The notes beneath the pieces are model-generated. The model searched no databases, was not told the DNA's origin, and saw only the letters and a program-made list of their open reading frames with translations. Made by a program: the position numbers and the translations under genes. Shown one piece after another: positions 1 to 6,412 of a DNA stretch of 9,248 nucleotides (position 1 is its first letter; each line of letters begins with the position of its first letter). Source of the DNA: Tessaracoccus flavescens (GTDB lineage Bacteria > Actinomycetota > Actinomycetes > Propionibacteriales > Propionibacteriaceae); contig DYZF01000178.1 of assembly GCA_020741375.1 (NCBI GenBank), positions 1-9,248 of the forward strand, written 5' to 3'.

Positions 1-1043
1 AGGATCTTCTGCTTGCCGGGGGTGAGCTCGTAGGTGTAGTCCTCCATCAGCGAGGCGCCGCCGGGCAGTCCGTAGCCCATCACCTTGGCCAGGCGCACCA
101 GGATTGCGGTCTTCCAGTCGCCCTCCGCGCCGAAGCCGTAGCCCTCGGCCATCAGCCGCTGGACGGCGAGGCCGGGCAACTGCTTGAGCCCGCCGAGGTC
201 CTCGAACGTGGTGGTGAAGCCCAACGCCCCGACCTCCTCGAGGAAGCCGCGTAGCGCGAGTTCCTGGCGGGCGCCGTAGCGCAGCGACTCGTGGCGCTCG
301 CCGTCGGCGCGCAGCTCGGGCGCGACGTCATAGAGGTCCTCGTACTGGGCCACCAGTTGATCGACGGCGGCGTCGTCGACGGCCTCGACGGCGGCGACCA
401 GTTCGTTGACGCCCCAGGTGTTGATGCTGACGCCCAGCTTGTGCTCGGCCTCGGTCTTGTCGCCCTCGGTGACGGCGACGTTGCGCATGTTGTCGCCGAA
501 GCGGGCGAGCTTCATCGAGCGCAGCTCGGCCCAACCGGTGGCGGCGCGCGCCCAGACGGCGACCTTGTGCTGCACGTCGGCGTGCGACGCGTGGCCGACG
601 ACCACCTTGCGTTGCTTGCCCAACCGGCTGACGATGTAGCCGAACTCGCGGTCGCCGTGCGCGGCCTGGTTGAGGTTCATGAAGTCCATGTCGATGGTGT
701 CCCACGGCAGGGCCTCGTTGGCCTGCGTGTGCAGGTGCAGCATCGGCTTAGCCAGGGCGTCGAGGCCGAGGATCCACATCTTCGCGGGGCTGAAGGTGTG
801 CATCCACGTGATCACGCCGACCACCGAATCGTCGGCGTTGGCCTCCAGCATGGCGCGCTGGATGGCGGCCCGATCCTTGAGGATCGGCTTCCAGACGACC
901 TCAAGTGGGAGTTCATCGGCGGCGTTGAGGTCGGCGACGACCTGCTTCGACTGCGCCTCGACCTGCTCGAGCACCTCGGGCCCGTAGAGGTCCTGCGAGC
1001 CGGTGAGGAACCAGACCTGACGGCTGGCGAAGGGTGACTGCAT
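1..1043 (-). CDS. araA: L-arabinose isomerase, C-terminus cut by window start
   Basis: Interconverts L-arabinose and L-ribulose in the cytoplasm, the first step of bacterial arabinose breakdown. The visible 347 residues cover about 70% of the roughly 500-residue family. Recognisable blocks are the N-terminal [12 protein letters not shown] (residues 10-21), [12 protein letters not shown] (79-90), the LHTQAN block (104-109), [15 protein letters not shown] (121-135), [11 protein letters not shown] (303-313) and MEDYTYE (333-339). E307 and E334 match the two metal-binding glutamates E306 and E333 of E. coli AraA. The two histidine ligands include one that should lie just past the edge. The ATG start is preceded by AAGGAAG about 7 bases upstream and lies 25 bp after the araD stop, so it is surely co-transcribed with araD. 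Identification is firm; only the missing C-terminus is unseen. Confidence 0.97.
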   Translation of the reverse strand, partial: MQSPFASRQVWFLTGSQDLYGPEVLEQVEAQSKQVVADLNAADELPLEVVWKPILKDRAAIQRAMLEANADDSVVGVITWMHTFSPAKMWILGLDALAKPMLHLHTQANEALPWDTIDMDFMNLNQAAHGDREFGYIVSRLGKQRKVVVGHASHADVQHKVAVWARAATGWAELRSMKLARFGDNMRNVAVTEGDKTEAEHKLGVSINTWGVNELVAAVEAVDDAAVDQLVAQYEDLYDVAPELRADGERHESLRYGARQELALRGFLEEVGALGFTTTFEDLGGLKQLPGLAVQRLMAEGYGFGAEGDWKTAILVRLAKVMGYGLPGGASLMEDYTYELTPGKQKI

Positions 1044-1068
1044 CGTCAAACTTCCTTTACTTCTGTCC

Positions 1069-1776
1069 TTAGACGTTCTGGTAGCGGTCGAACAGTGAAT
1101 CGACCAAATCTTGTGGGATGGCGATCGGCTCGCCGAGCTGCCGCGAGATGTGGACGGTGCGCGCCACTTCCTCGCACATGACGGCGGCCTTGACGGCGTC
1201 GCGCGCGTCGCTGCCGATGGTGAACGGGCCGTGATTGCGCATCAGCACTGCGCGGCTGCGGGAGTTCTTGAGGGTGTCGACGATGCCGCGACCGATGGAG
1301 TCGTCGCCGATCAGCGCGAACGGGCCGACGGGGATGGCGCCGCCGAACTCGTCGCCCATCATCGTCAGCACGCAGGGGATCTCCTCGCCGCGAGCTGCCC
1401 ATGCCGTGGCATAGGTGGAGTGCGTGTGCACCACGCCTCCGATGTGCTCCATGTGGGAGTACACGTAGGCGTGCGCGGCGGTGTCGCTGGAGGGCTGCAG
1501 CGTGTCCGGCGTGCCGTCGTCGATCTTCTTGCCGTCGAGCGTGCACACCACCATGGATTCCGGGCCGAGCTCGTCGTAGGAGACCCCCGACGGCTTGATC
1601 ACGAAGAGGTCTTGACCCAGTTCCTCGCTGCAGCGGATGCGCTGCGAGACGTTACCGGCGGTCCACACCACGAGCTCCCAGCGCGGCAGCTCGGCATGCA
1701 GTCGTGCGACGACGGCGCGGGTCTCCGCGACGCGAGCACGGAGATCGTCCGAGAAATCAATGAGGCTGAGCGTCAT
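1069..1776 (-). CDS. araD: L-ribulose-5-phosphate 4-epimerase, C-terminal catalytic Tyr replaced by a stop
   Basis: Class II aldolase-fold, zinc-dependent epimerase that converts L-ribulose 5-phosphate to D-xylulose 5-phosphate. The 235 residues show GNVS (41-44) and KPSG (61-64) for phosphate binding, SSD (96-98), zinc ligands HTH (H117, H119) and H182 in RNHGPF, and D142 in the MMGDEFGG block, matching the catalytic Asp120 of E. coli AraD. The ATG start is supported by GGAGG four bases upstream. The oddity is the end. The protein stops after RYQNV, where the family continues Tyr-Gly-Gln. The frame past the TAA reads GGA CAG AAG TAA (Gly-Gln-Lys-stop), so one base at 1069 appears to have turned a Tyr codon into TAA. 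The lost Tyr matches Tyr229 of the E. coli enzyme, a catalytic residue contributed to the neighbouring subunit's active site. The product may therefore be weak or inactive, unless this is a sequencing error. Confidence 0.93.
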   Translation of the reverse strand: MTLSLIDFSDDLRARVAETRAVVARLHAELPRWELVVWTAGNVSQRIRCSEELGQDLFVIKPSGVSYDELGPESMVVCTLDGKKIDDGTPDTLQPSSDTAAHAYVYSHMEHIGGVVHTHSTYATAWAARGEEIPCVLTMMGDEFGGAIPVGPFALIGDDSIGRGIVDTLKNSRSRAVLMRNHGPFTIGSDARDAVKAAVMCEEVARTVHISRQLGEPIAIPQDLVDSLFDRYQNV

Positions 1777-1811
1777 GCGCCCTCCATGGCCGTTCTAGCC
1801 CGGCCACTTTC

Positions 1812-1827
1812 TTGTGACCGGTCACAA
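1812..1827. promoter_or_regulatory. Perfect 16-bp palindromic operator, probable LacI-family site
   Basis: TTGTGACCGGTCACAA is a perfect inverted repeat with a central CG step, as expected for LacI-family hinge-helix insertion. It lies 36-51 bp upstream of the araD start and just past the lacI-type gene's stop. It covers the expected transcription start of the predicted araD promoter, where bound repressor would block initiation. The half-site TTGTGA is the same as in the E. coli lac operator (symmetrised form TTGTGAGCGCTCACAA), differing only in the central four bases. That the adjacent regulator is its ligand is inference from position and recognition-helix match. Confidence 0.88.
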
Positions 1828-1830
1828 AAG

Positions 1831-1859
1831 ACTCTACTCCCCCACCTCGGCTGGGTCAA
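1831..1859 (-). promoter_or_regulatory. Predicted promoter of araDA
   Basis: On the minus strand, TTGACC (1859-1854, 5/6 match to the -35 consensus) is followed by a 17-base spacer and TAGAGT (1836-1831, 4/6 match to the -10). The -10 is only three bases from the operator palindrome, so the start point should fall inside it, leaving a leader of roughly 48 nt. The whole promoter lies inside the 3' end of the lacI-type gene, and the TAG in the -10 is that gene's stop codon. Prediction only; no transcript data. Confidence 0.6.
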
Positions 1860-2847
1860 CGGCGCCCGCCGACTCCCGATGGCGGTACTTGGCGTGCAGC
1901 CGCACCGTCGACGGCTGCGCCCCGTTCATCAACTCGAACAGCAAGTCGATTGCGGCCACACCCAACTCGGCGAACGGCTGCTTCACCGATGCCAGAGGCA
2001 CGGTGAGATACGGCGCGATCTCCTCGTCGTCGTAGCCGACGATGGCCACGTCGTCAGGCACCGACAGCCCACGCTCGGTCAGCCGCCGGATGGCTCCGAC
2101 GGCGACGAGGTCGTTGGCCGCGAAGATGGCGTCCACCCCGGCTGCGATCATCTCGTCGACGCCCGCGTAGCCATCGCCCGATCGCCAACTGGCCTCCACC
2201 AAGGGGCCGGCGTTGTCACCGGCTGCGTCCCTCCAGCCGGCACGACGCGCCTCTGCTTCCAGCCACCCGGTTGGGCCGGCGAGGTGGCCGATTCGCCGTC
2301 GGCCGGAGGCTAGGAGTGCTTGAACTGCCAACTGGGCGCCGGTGTAGTTGTCTGCGCTGACGCGCGCCATGGATTCTGGAACCTCGCCGTCGGCGATCAC
2401 GACGGTGGGGATGCGCTCGGCGATCCTCTCCGCCATGCCCAGCACAGGGGCGGACCAGGCGCTGATCACCACACCTTCCACGCCGAGTGCAAGCAACTGC
2501 TCCCGCGCCTCATCAAGGCTCTGCTGCGAATCGTCCTGAATGGTGACGGTGGCTGCGATGTAACCGCGGGCGCGGGCACCTTCGTCGATCGCGTAATGCG
2601 TTTGGATGGGGCCGAACAGGGTGGCGTGGATGGTGACGACGCCGATCATCATCGATTCGTTGGTGGCCAGTGCGCGAGCCACTTTGTTGGGCCGGTATCC
2701 GAGCTTGTCGATGACCTTCTGGACGCGCGCTCGCGTCGCCGGAGTGACTCGATCAGGTTCGTTGAGGACGCGGGAGACGGTTTGGTAGGAGACGCCGGCC
2801 TGCGCGGCCACGTCGCGGATGGACGGACGATCCGTCGAGCGGGGCAC
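1834..2847 (-). CDS. LacI-family transcriptional repressor, probable regulator of araDA
   Basis: A 337-residue regulator, full length for the family. The N-terminal helix-turn-helix (about residues 9-28, RDVAAQAGVSYQTVSRVLN) is followed by a hinge helix NKVARALA (54-61) and a periplasmic-binding-protein-like effector domain with the usual blocks: MIGVV (67-71), DNYTG (166-170), AANDLVAVGA (243-252), GYDDEEIAPYL (271-281) and a C-terminal RHRES. Recognition residues Y21, Q22 and R26 match Tyr17, Gln18 and Arg22 of E. coli LacI. The GTG start is chosen because GGAGG lies 6 bases upstream and because it begins 1 bp after the preceding phosphatase stop, implying translational coupling. Its target is very likely the palindrome just downstream, in front of araD. 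LacI-type AraR regulators of arabinose genes are known in Corynebacterium glutamicum; that the effector here is L-arabinose or a derivative is inference. Confidence 0.92.
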   Translation of the reverse strand: MPRSTDRPSIRDVAAQAGVSYQTVSRVLNEPDRVTPATRARVQKVIDKLGYRPNKVARALATNESMMIGVVTIHATLFGPIQTHYAIDEGARARGYIAATVTIQDDSQQSLDEAREQLLALGVEGVVISAWSAPVLGMAERIAERIPTVVIADGEVPESMARVSADNYTGAQLAVQALLASGRRRIGHLAGPTGWLEAEARRAGWRDAAGDNAGPLVEASWRSGDGYAGVDEMIAAGVDAIFAANDLVAVGAIRRLTERGLSVPDDVAIVGYDDEEIAPYLTVPLASVKQPFAELGVAAIDLLFELMNGAQPSTVRLHAKYRHRESAGAVDPAEVGE

Positions 2848-2848
2848 C

Positions 2849-3649
2849 TCAGTCCTCCACGGGCCAGTACTTCTGGGCCGCCATCCAACTCACCGTGTCG
2901 CCGGCCACGAGCAGACCCTTAGACCGGGTCTGGACCGTGTAGGCGAGGCCGTCGAAGGTGCGGCTAACGCCGCCCAGTTCCGTCACCATCAAGGAGCCGG
3001 GCAGGTGGTCCCACGGGTGCAGCGAGTTGTAGGCGATGAAGTCGATCACGCCGTGCAGCACGTTGGGGTAGTCGAACGCGCAGGCGTACGAGCTGGGCAC
3101 GATGGGGCTCAGGCGACCGTCGACGGAGTAGCCGACGACCCGCTTGCGTGACGCCGCCCCGAGCGGGAGCCGCTGCGGGCGCTCTCGAATGATCGGTTCA
3201 CCGTTGAGCCGCACGCCCGCGCCTCGTTCCGCGACGTAGGACCGCTCCGTTTGCGGCTGGTAGATCCAACCCCGGGTGGTGACGCCGCCGCGCAGCTCAC
3301 ACAGCATAGAGCCGTAGCGCTCATCGCCGCGCACGAAGTTGCCGGTGCCGTCGATCGGATCGATGATGAACGCGTGATCGGCGTTCGCGACGCCCTTCAG
3401 CAGAGAGGGATCCTCGAACACGGACTCCTCCCCCAACACCAACGCCTCCGGGTAGACCTCCTTGAGACGGCGGGTCAGCACGCGCTCCGCTTCGGTGTCG
3501 GCGACGGTCACCAGATCGCCCTTGTGCCGCTTGGAGTCGATGTCGCTCTCGGCCAACGAGCGGAAGCGCGGGGTGATCACCTCGGCCGCGGTCTCGTGGA
3601 TCAGGCGCAGAATCCCATCGGTGTCCATACGGGACAGCCTAGTGCTCAT
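2849..3649 (-). CDS. Inositol monophosphatase family phosphatase (possible histidinol-phosphatase)
   Basis: A 266-residue Mg2+-dependent phosphomonoesterase of the IMPase fold. Motifs in order: D51 and E53 in VADTEAE (49-55), GEES (73-76), the signature DPIDGTGNF (97-105) and HPWDHLPG (211-218, metal ligand D214). These supply the expected metal ligands (E74 or E75, D97, D100, D214). The final motif is WDHLPG rather than the usual WDxAAG. The substrate cannot be read from sequence: family members act on myo-inositol phosphate, histidinol phosphate (HisN) or 3'-phosphoadenosine compounds. The ATG at 3649 overlaps the end of the DUF3097 gene by 11 bp. An in-frame ATG at 3628 (residue 8) fits family N-termini equally well, and neither has a strong ribosome site. 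It is followed after 1 bp by the LacI-type regulator. Confidence 0.9.
   Translation of the reverse strand: MSTRLSRMDTDGILRLIHETAAEVITPRFRSLAESDIDSKRHKGDLVTVADTEAERVLTRRLKEVYPEALVLGEESVFEDPSLLKGVANADHAFIIDPIDGTGNFVRGDERYGSMLCELRGGVTTRGWIYQPQTERSYVAERGAGVRLNGEPIIRERPQRLPLGAASRKRVVGYSVDGRLSPIVPSSYACAFDYPNVLHGVIDFIAYNSLHPWDHLPGSLMVTELGGVSRTFDGLAYTVQTRSKGLLVAGDTVSWMAAQKYWPVED
2854..2858 (-). promoter_or_regulatory. Ribosome binding site fixing the GTG start of the lacI-type gene
   Basis: GGAGG on the minus strand, inside the last codons of the upstream phosphatase gene, followed by six bases and GTG. The arrangement (stop TGA, one base, GTG) points to coupled translation of phosphatase and regulator. 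Confidence 0.75.
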
Positions 3650-4475
3650 CCTGCGTGACGAAATCGATCAACATCTCCACCTTGGTGTTGAGCTGCGGCT
3701 CCAAGTCCTTCCAGCTCTCCACGCGGGCCAGGATTGCCTTCCAGCCGCGCGCGATGTCGGCCTGATCCTCGTGGGGAAGGCCGAGCGCCTTCAGCGTCCC
3801 CTTCTTGAAGTCGACGTCGCGGGGCACCGTCGGCCAGGCCTTGCGTCCGATGCGCTGGGGCCGCACGGCCTGCCAGATGTCGATGAACTCGTGACCCTCG
3901 ATCAGGACGGTGTCGCGGTAGCCCGCTTCGTACACCTTCGCCGCGATGCGCGATTCCTTGCTGCCGGGCACTAAGTGGTCGACGAGGACGCCGAGCCGCC
4001 TGCCGGCTTCGGGCGCGAACTCGGCGACGATGGCCGGGAGGTCGTCGATTCCGCCCAGGTATTCGACGACGACGCCCACGTGGCGGAGGTCGTCGCCCCA
4101 CACCTTCTCGATGAGTTCGGCGTCGTGGCGACCCTCGACGTAGAGCCTCGATTGCAGCGCGACCTTGGCCTGCGTCGGCTCGGCCGAGGCCCGAGAGCCC
4201 GACGCCGTGTACTTCGGGGTCGCGGGGCTGCCCCGCAGCGGGGCGCGGAGGGCCACTGGTTCGCCCTCGAGGAGGAAGCCGGGCCCGAGCGGGGCGCCGC
4301 GGCGCTTGCCCTTGCGGTCCTCCAGGAGCACGATCCCGTTCTCCCAGCCGACGACGGCGCCGCAAAAGTCGTCGAACTCGACCACGAGGTCGAGTTCGAC
4401 GGGGACGTCGCGCGTCTTCTTGAGATGCGCCTTCTGCCAGCCGGGGGTCAGTACGTCACGTGAGTAGCGGTCCAC
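3639..4475 (-). CDS. DUF3097 family protein with a TOPRIM-like segment
   Basis: A 278-residue protein I recognise as the actinobacterial DUF3097 family. Its function is unknown to me. The N-terminal part (about 1-75) opens with RYSRDVLTPGW and contains DFCGAVVGWENGIVLLEDRKG (36-56), which looks like a small beta domain. A Pro/Ser/Ala-rich linker (about 78-105) follows. The C-terminal part begins with LYVEGRHDAELIEKVWGDDL (111-130), then LGVLVDHLVPGSKESRIA (161-178) and IEGHEFIDIW (192-201). The VEG...D block followed by a hydrophobic strand ending in Asp resembles a TOPRIM nuclease/primase fold, but the DxD motif is D-H-L here. The GTG start is chosen from the family-like N-terminus; it lies 14 bp after the permease stop and has no strong ribosome site. 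Earlier in-frame codons run inside the permease gene and are not used. Confidence 0.87.
   Translation of the reverse strand: MDRYSRDVLTPGWQKAHLKKTRDVPVELDLVVEFDDFCGAVVGWENGIVLLEDRKGKRRGAPLGPGFLLEGEPVALRAPLRGSPATPKYTASGSRASAEPTQAKVALQSRLYVEGRHDAELIEKVWGDDLRHVGVVVEYLGGIDDLPAIVAEFAPEAGRRLGVLVDHLVPGSKESRIAAKVYEAGYRDTVLIEGHEFIDIWQAVRPQRIGRKAWPTVPRDVDFKKGTLKALGLPHEDQADIARGWKAILARVESWKDLEPQLNTKVEMLIDFVTQDEH
4224..4243. repeat. Overlapping GC-rich inverted repeats inside the DUF3097 gene
   Basis: GGGGCTGCCCC (4224-4234) and CCCCGCAGCGGGG (4231-4243) share the same CCCC, so two mutually exclusive hairpins can form. They lie in the codons for the Pro/Ser/Ala-rich linker. This could be mere composition; there is no T-run, so it is not an intrinsic terminator. 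Confidence 0.5.
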
Positions 4476-4489
4476 GGCTGGCGAGGCTA

Positions 4490-5305
4490 TCAGCGCAGCT
4501 CCACCTTCTTGTCCAGCGACACCTTGGTGCGCCAGATCGCGACCGCGGCCAGCAGGTACATCGCGACGAAGGCGCCCAGCGGCAGGACGCCGTCGGTGCT
4601 GGTGGTGGTGAACAGGTCCAGCGAGTTGGGCATCCAGCGGGCGCCGTCGCCGTCGATGAGGATGTTGAGCGGAATCAGCATCCCCACCAGCGTGACCAAC
4701 TGGGAGACGACGTAGTAGATGAACCAGACGAGCACCACGCCGCCGAAGCCCATGCGGTTGAAACGCGACTCCGAGCCGTACGCGGCGGCAAAGAAGTAGT
4801 GGGCCAGGCCCGCAATCGGCAGCAGAACCACAATGAGGATCACGAGCGCGATCAACCAGGCCGGGGCGAAGTCCAGCAGCGCATCGACGCCCTCGCGCAG
4901 GGTCTCCCAATAGCCGCGGGTGCTGCCCACGAAGGCCTTGGCGACGCCTAGTCCGGCCACAAGAGCGAGCCCAGCGCCGAGCAGGTAGAACAGGATCGCC
5001 ACCAGGCTCGCGTAACCGAACTTGACCCAGAAGATCGTTGCCCCCTTGACCGGCAGCGTCATGGTGAAGTAGCCGGTCTTGGAAAAGGTGGAGCGATAGA
5101 AGTCGAGGCCCAGCAGCAGTTGGACGATCATCGGGGCACCTAGAGCAACTATCAGGCCAAAGAACGCGACGACGCTGTTGAGCGGCGACGGCAATAGGAA
5201 GGCCCCGGCGAGGAAGACCCCCACCACCAGCATCATCAGCAGGGCGATGAGGCCCAGCCACCGCCCGGTGCGCTTGAACTCGTGCTTGAACAAGGTGGCG
5301 ATCAT
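4490..5305 (-). CDS. ABC transporter permease (ABC-2 type), six transmembrane helices
   Basis: A 271-residue integral membrane protein forming the channel half of an ABC transporter with the ATPase upstream. Hydrophobic segments lie at about 16-38, 43-66, 95-120, 147-170, 187-212 and 240-257. The N-terminus FKHEFKRTGRW before helix 1 and the GYFTMTLPVKG segment (78-88) between helices 2 and 3 are typical of ABC-2-type permeases found with GntR/YtrA-type regulators; these often concern the cell envelope or antimicrobial peptides. The transported substrate cannot be inferred. Its ATG overlaps the ATPase stop (ATGA), so the two are translated together. The end, KVSLDKKVELR, is a charged cytoplasmic tail. 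Confidence 0.9.
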   Translation of the reverse strand: MIATLFKHEFKRTGRWLGLIALLMMLVVGVFLAGAFLLPSPLNSVVAFFGLIVALGAPMIVQLLLGLDFYRSTFSKTGYFTMTLPVKGATIFWVKFGYASLVAILFYLLGAGLALVAGLGVAKAFVGSTRGYWETLREGVDALLDFAPAWLIALVILIVVLLPIAGLAHYFFAAAYGSESRFNRMGFGGVVLVWFIYYVVSQLVTLVGMLIPLNILIDGDGARWMPNSLDLFTTTSTDGVLPLGAFVAMYLLAAVAIWRTKVSLDKKVELR

Positions 5306-6000
5306 CGGTAAACCTCCCGGAATAGTGCGTCGATAGAAGTGCCGCGCTCTGCGCGCAGGTCGTCCACCTGACCGGCGAGCAGGATCCGCCCGTAGCGCAT
5401 CATGGCGACCCCGTCGAGGATCGGCTCGAGATCGTGGATCAGGTGGGTGGAGACGATGACGAGGGCCTCGGGGGTGAGTCCGCGCACGATGGCCTGCAAC
5501 AGCACCTCGCGGGCGGCGGGATCAACCCCGGAGATGGGCTCGTCGAGCAGGTAGACCAGAGCGTCGCGGCCCATCGCCAGTGCGATCTGGACCTTCTCTC
5601 GCTGCCCCTTCGACAGCGTGGACAGCTTGCGGTTGGTCTCGAGGCCGAGGAACTGGAGCAACTCGCGCGCCTTGGGCTCGTTGAAGTCTGCGAAGAAGTC
5701 GCGGTACTTCTCGAGACAGGCCTCGACGGTGTCTCCGTCGGCCAGGAAGCTCGCGTCCGGCAGGAAGGACACGATGGCCTTCGACTCCGGGCCGGGCTGG
5801 TGCCCGTGGATGCGGACGTCGCCATCGTAGTCGGTCAGCACTCCGGCGATGACCTTCAGCAGCGTGGTCTTGCCGCAACCGTTCTCGCCGAGCAGCCCGA
5901 CGACCTGGCCGGGCGGCAGCGTCAGGGACAGTTGGTCGAGCGCGGTGAAGGCTCCGTACTTCTTGCTGAGGTTCGTGATGTGTAGGGCGGGTGCGGTCAT
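5302..6000 (-). CDS. ABC transporter ATP-binding protein
   Basis: A 232-residue nucleotide-binding subunit. It has Walker A GENGCGKTT (38-46), a signature loop LSKGQ (129-133) instead of the canonical LSGGQ, Walker B LVYLLDEP (148-155), the D-loop SGVDP (157-161) and the switch histidine H186 in VSTH. The Q-loop position reads SFLPDASF (78-85), with Asp where many family members have Gln or Glu. Catalytic residues (K44, D153, E154, H186) are all present, so it should hydrolyse ATP. The ATG overlaps the regulator's TGA by four bases (ATGA), preceded by AAGGAGG. It pairs with the permease that follows through a second ATGA overlap. One-ATPase, one-permease cassettes of this kind (YtrB/BcrA-like) are usually exporters; the substrate is unknown. 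Confidence 0.94.
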   Translation of the reverse strand: MTAPALHITNLSKKYGAFTALDQLSLTLPPGQVVGLLGENGCGKTTLLKVIAGVLTDYDGDVRIHGHQPGPESKAIVSFLPDASFLADGDTVEACLEKYRDFFADFNEPKARELLQFLGLETNRKLSTLSKGQREKVQIALAMGRDALVYLLDEPISGVDPAAREVLLQAIVRGLTPEALVIVSTHLIHDLEPILDGVAMMRYGRILLAGQVDDLRAERGTSIDALFREVYR

Positions 6001-6374
6001 GGGTGTCCTCCTTCAGAGGCGGCCGGCCACTGTCGGCCGAGTAGGTCTCGTGCAGCCGTCAGGCTCATGCCAAGCCCTTGGGCGCGTCGTGCGTAGTCGG
6101 TGGCTGCCTCCGCGGCGAGTTCGGTGCGGGCGTCGTCGATGACCGTTTGGTCGTCGGTGACGAAGCGACCGGTCGCGCGCTCGGCACGGCAAAGCCCCCG
6201 ACGCTCGAGCTCGGCCAGCGTGCGTTGCACCGTATTGGGGTTGACGCGAAGTTCAGCGGCGAGATCGCGGACGCCCGCGATGCGCTCGCCGGCACGCCAC
6301 CGCCCCGTCACGATCCGACGGGTGAACTCGTCAACCAACTGCAACCAGATCGGGATGCTGGGATCGAACTCCAC
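5997..6374 (-). CDS. GntR-family (YtrA subfamily) transcriptional regulator
   Basis: A short 125-residue repressor with an N-terminal winged helix: IPIWLQLVDEFTRRIVTGRW (8-27), then the helix-turn-helix around RDLAAELRVNPNTVQRTLAELERRGL (36-61) and the wing RATGRFV (66-72). The tail of about 50 residues is too short for a FadR or HutC effector domain, which fits the YtrA subfamily usually encoded with ABC transporters. I chose GTG at 6374 rather than the GTG at 6380 because AAGGAGG-like AGGAGG (6385-6380) overlaps the earlier codon and sits five bases before the later one. The stop overlaps the ATPase start. Its promoter contains an imperfect palindrome, so it probably represses itself and the transporter until a signal is sensed; the signal is unknown. 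Confidence 0.9.
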   Translation of the reverse strand: MEFDPSIPIWLQLVDEFTRRIVTGRWRAGERIAGVRDLAAELRVNPNTVQRTLAELERRGLCRAERATGRFVTDDQTVIDDARTELAAEAATDYARRAQGLGMSLTAARDLLGRQWPAASEGGHP

Positions 6375-6379
6375 AACCA

Positions 6380-6385
6380 CCTCCT
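6380..6385 (-). promoter_or_regulatory. Ribosome binding site deciding the gntR-type start
   Basis: A full AGGAGG on the minus strand, five bases before GTG at 6374. The alternative GTG at 6380 begins within this site, which argues against it. Confidence 0.7.
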
Positions 6386-6392
6386 GTGTCGC

Positions 6393-6412
6393 TGTACTAA
6401 GTGCTTAATACA
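6393..6412. promoter_or_regulatory. Imperfect palindrome, probable GntR-type operator
   Basis: TGTACTAAG and CTTAATACA form nine-base arms with one mismatch around a TG centre. The site overlaps the predicted -10 and start point of the gntR-ABC promoter. This A/T-rich palindrome stands out from its G/C-rich surroundings and lies 19 bp upstream of the chosen start codon. Binding by the adjacent YtrA-type regulator is inferred from position. Confidence 0.65.

Noticed and set aside
291..1037. A 248-residue open frame antisense to araA
   Set aside because: araA is clear on the minus strand with its conserved blocks; the antisense product shows only biased composition.
1111..2313. A 400-residue open frame antisense to araD and the lacI-type gene
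   Set aside because: Low-complexity translation spanning two real genes and the operator; no family resemblance and no ribosome site.
4224..4243. GC-rich hairpin as a transcription terminator
   Set aside because: It lies inside an intact coding region and has no T-run on either strand.
3639..5261. A 540-residue open frame reaching from DUF3097 far upstream through the permease gene
   Set aside because: The part above 4475 is an Arg/Pro-rich out-of-frame reading of the permease gene, which has clear membrane helices and ATGA coupling. The DUF3097-like N-terminus begins at GTG 4475.
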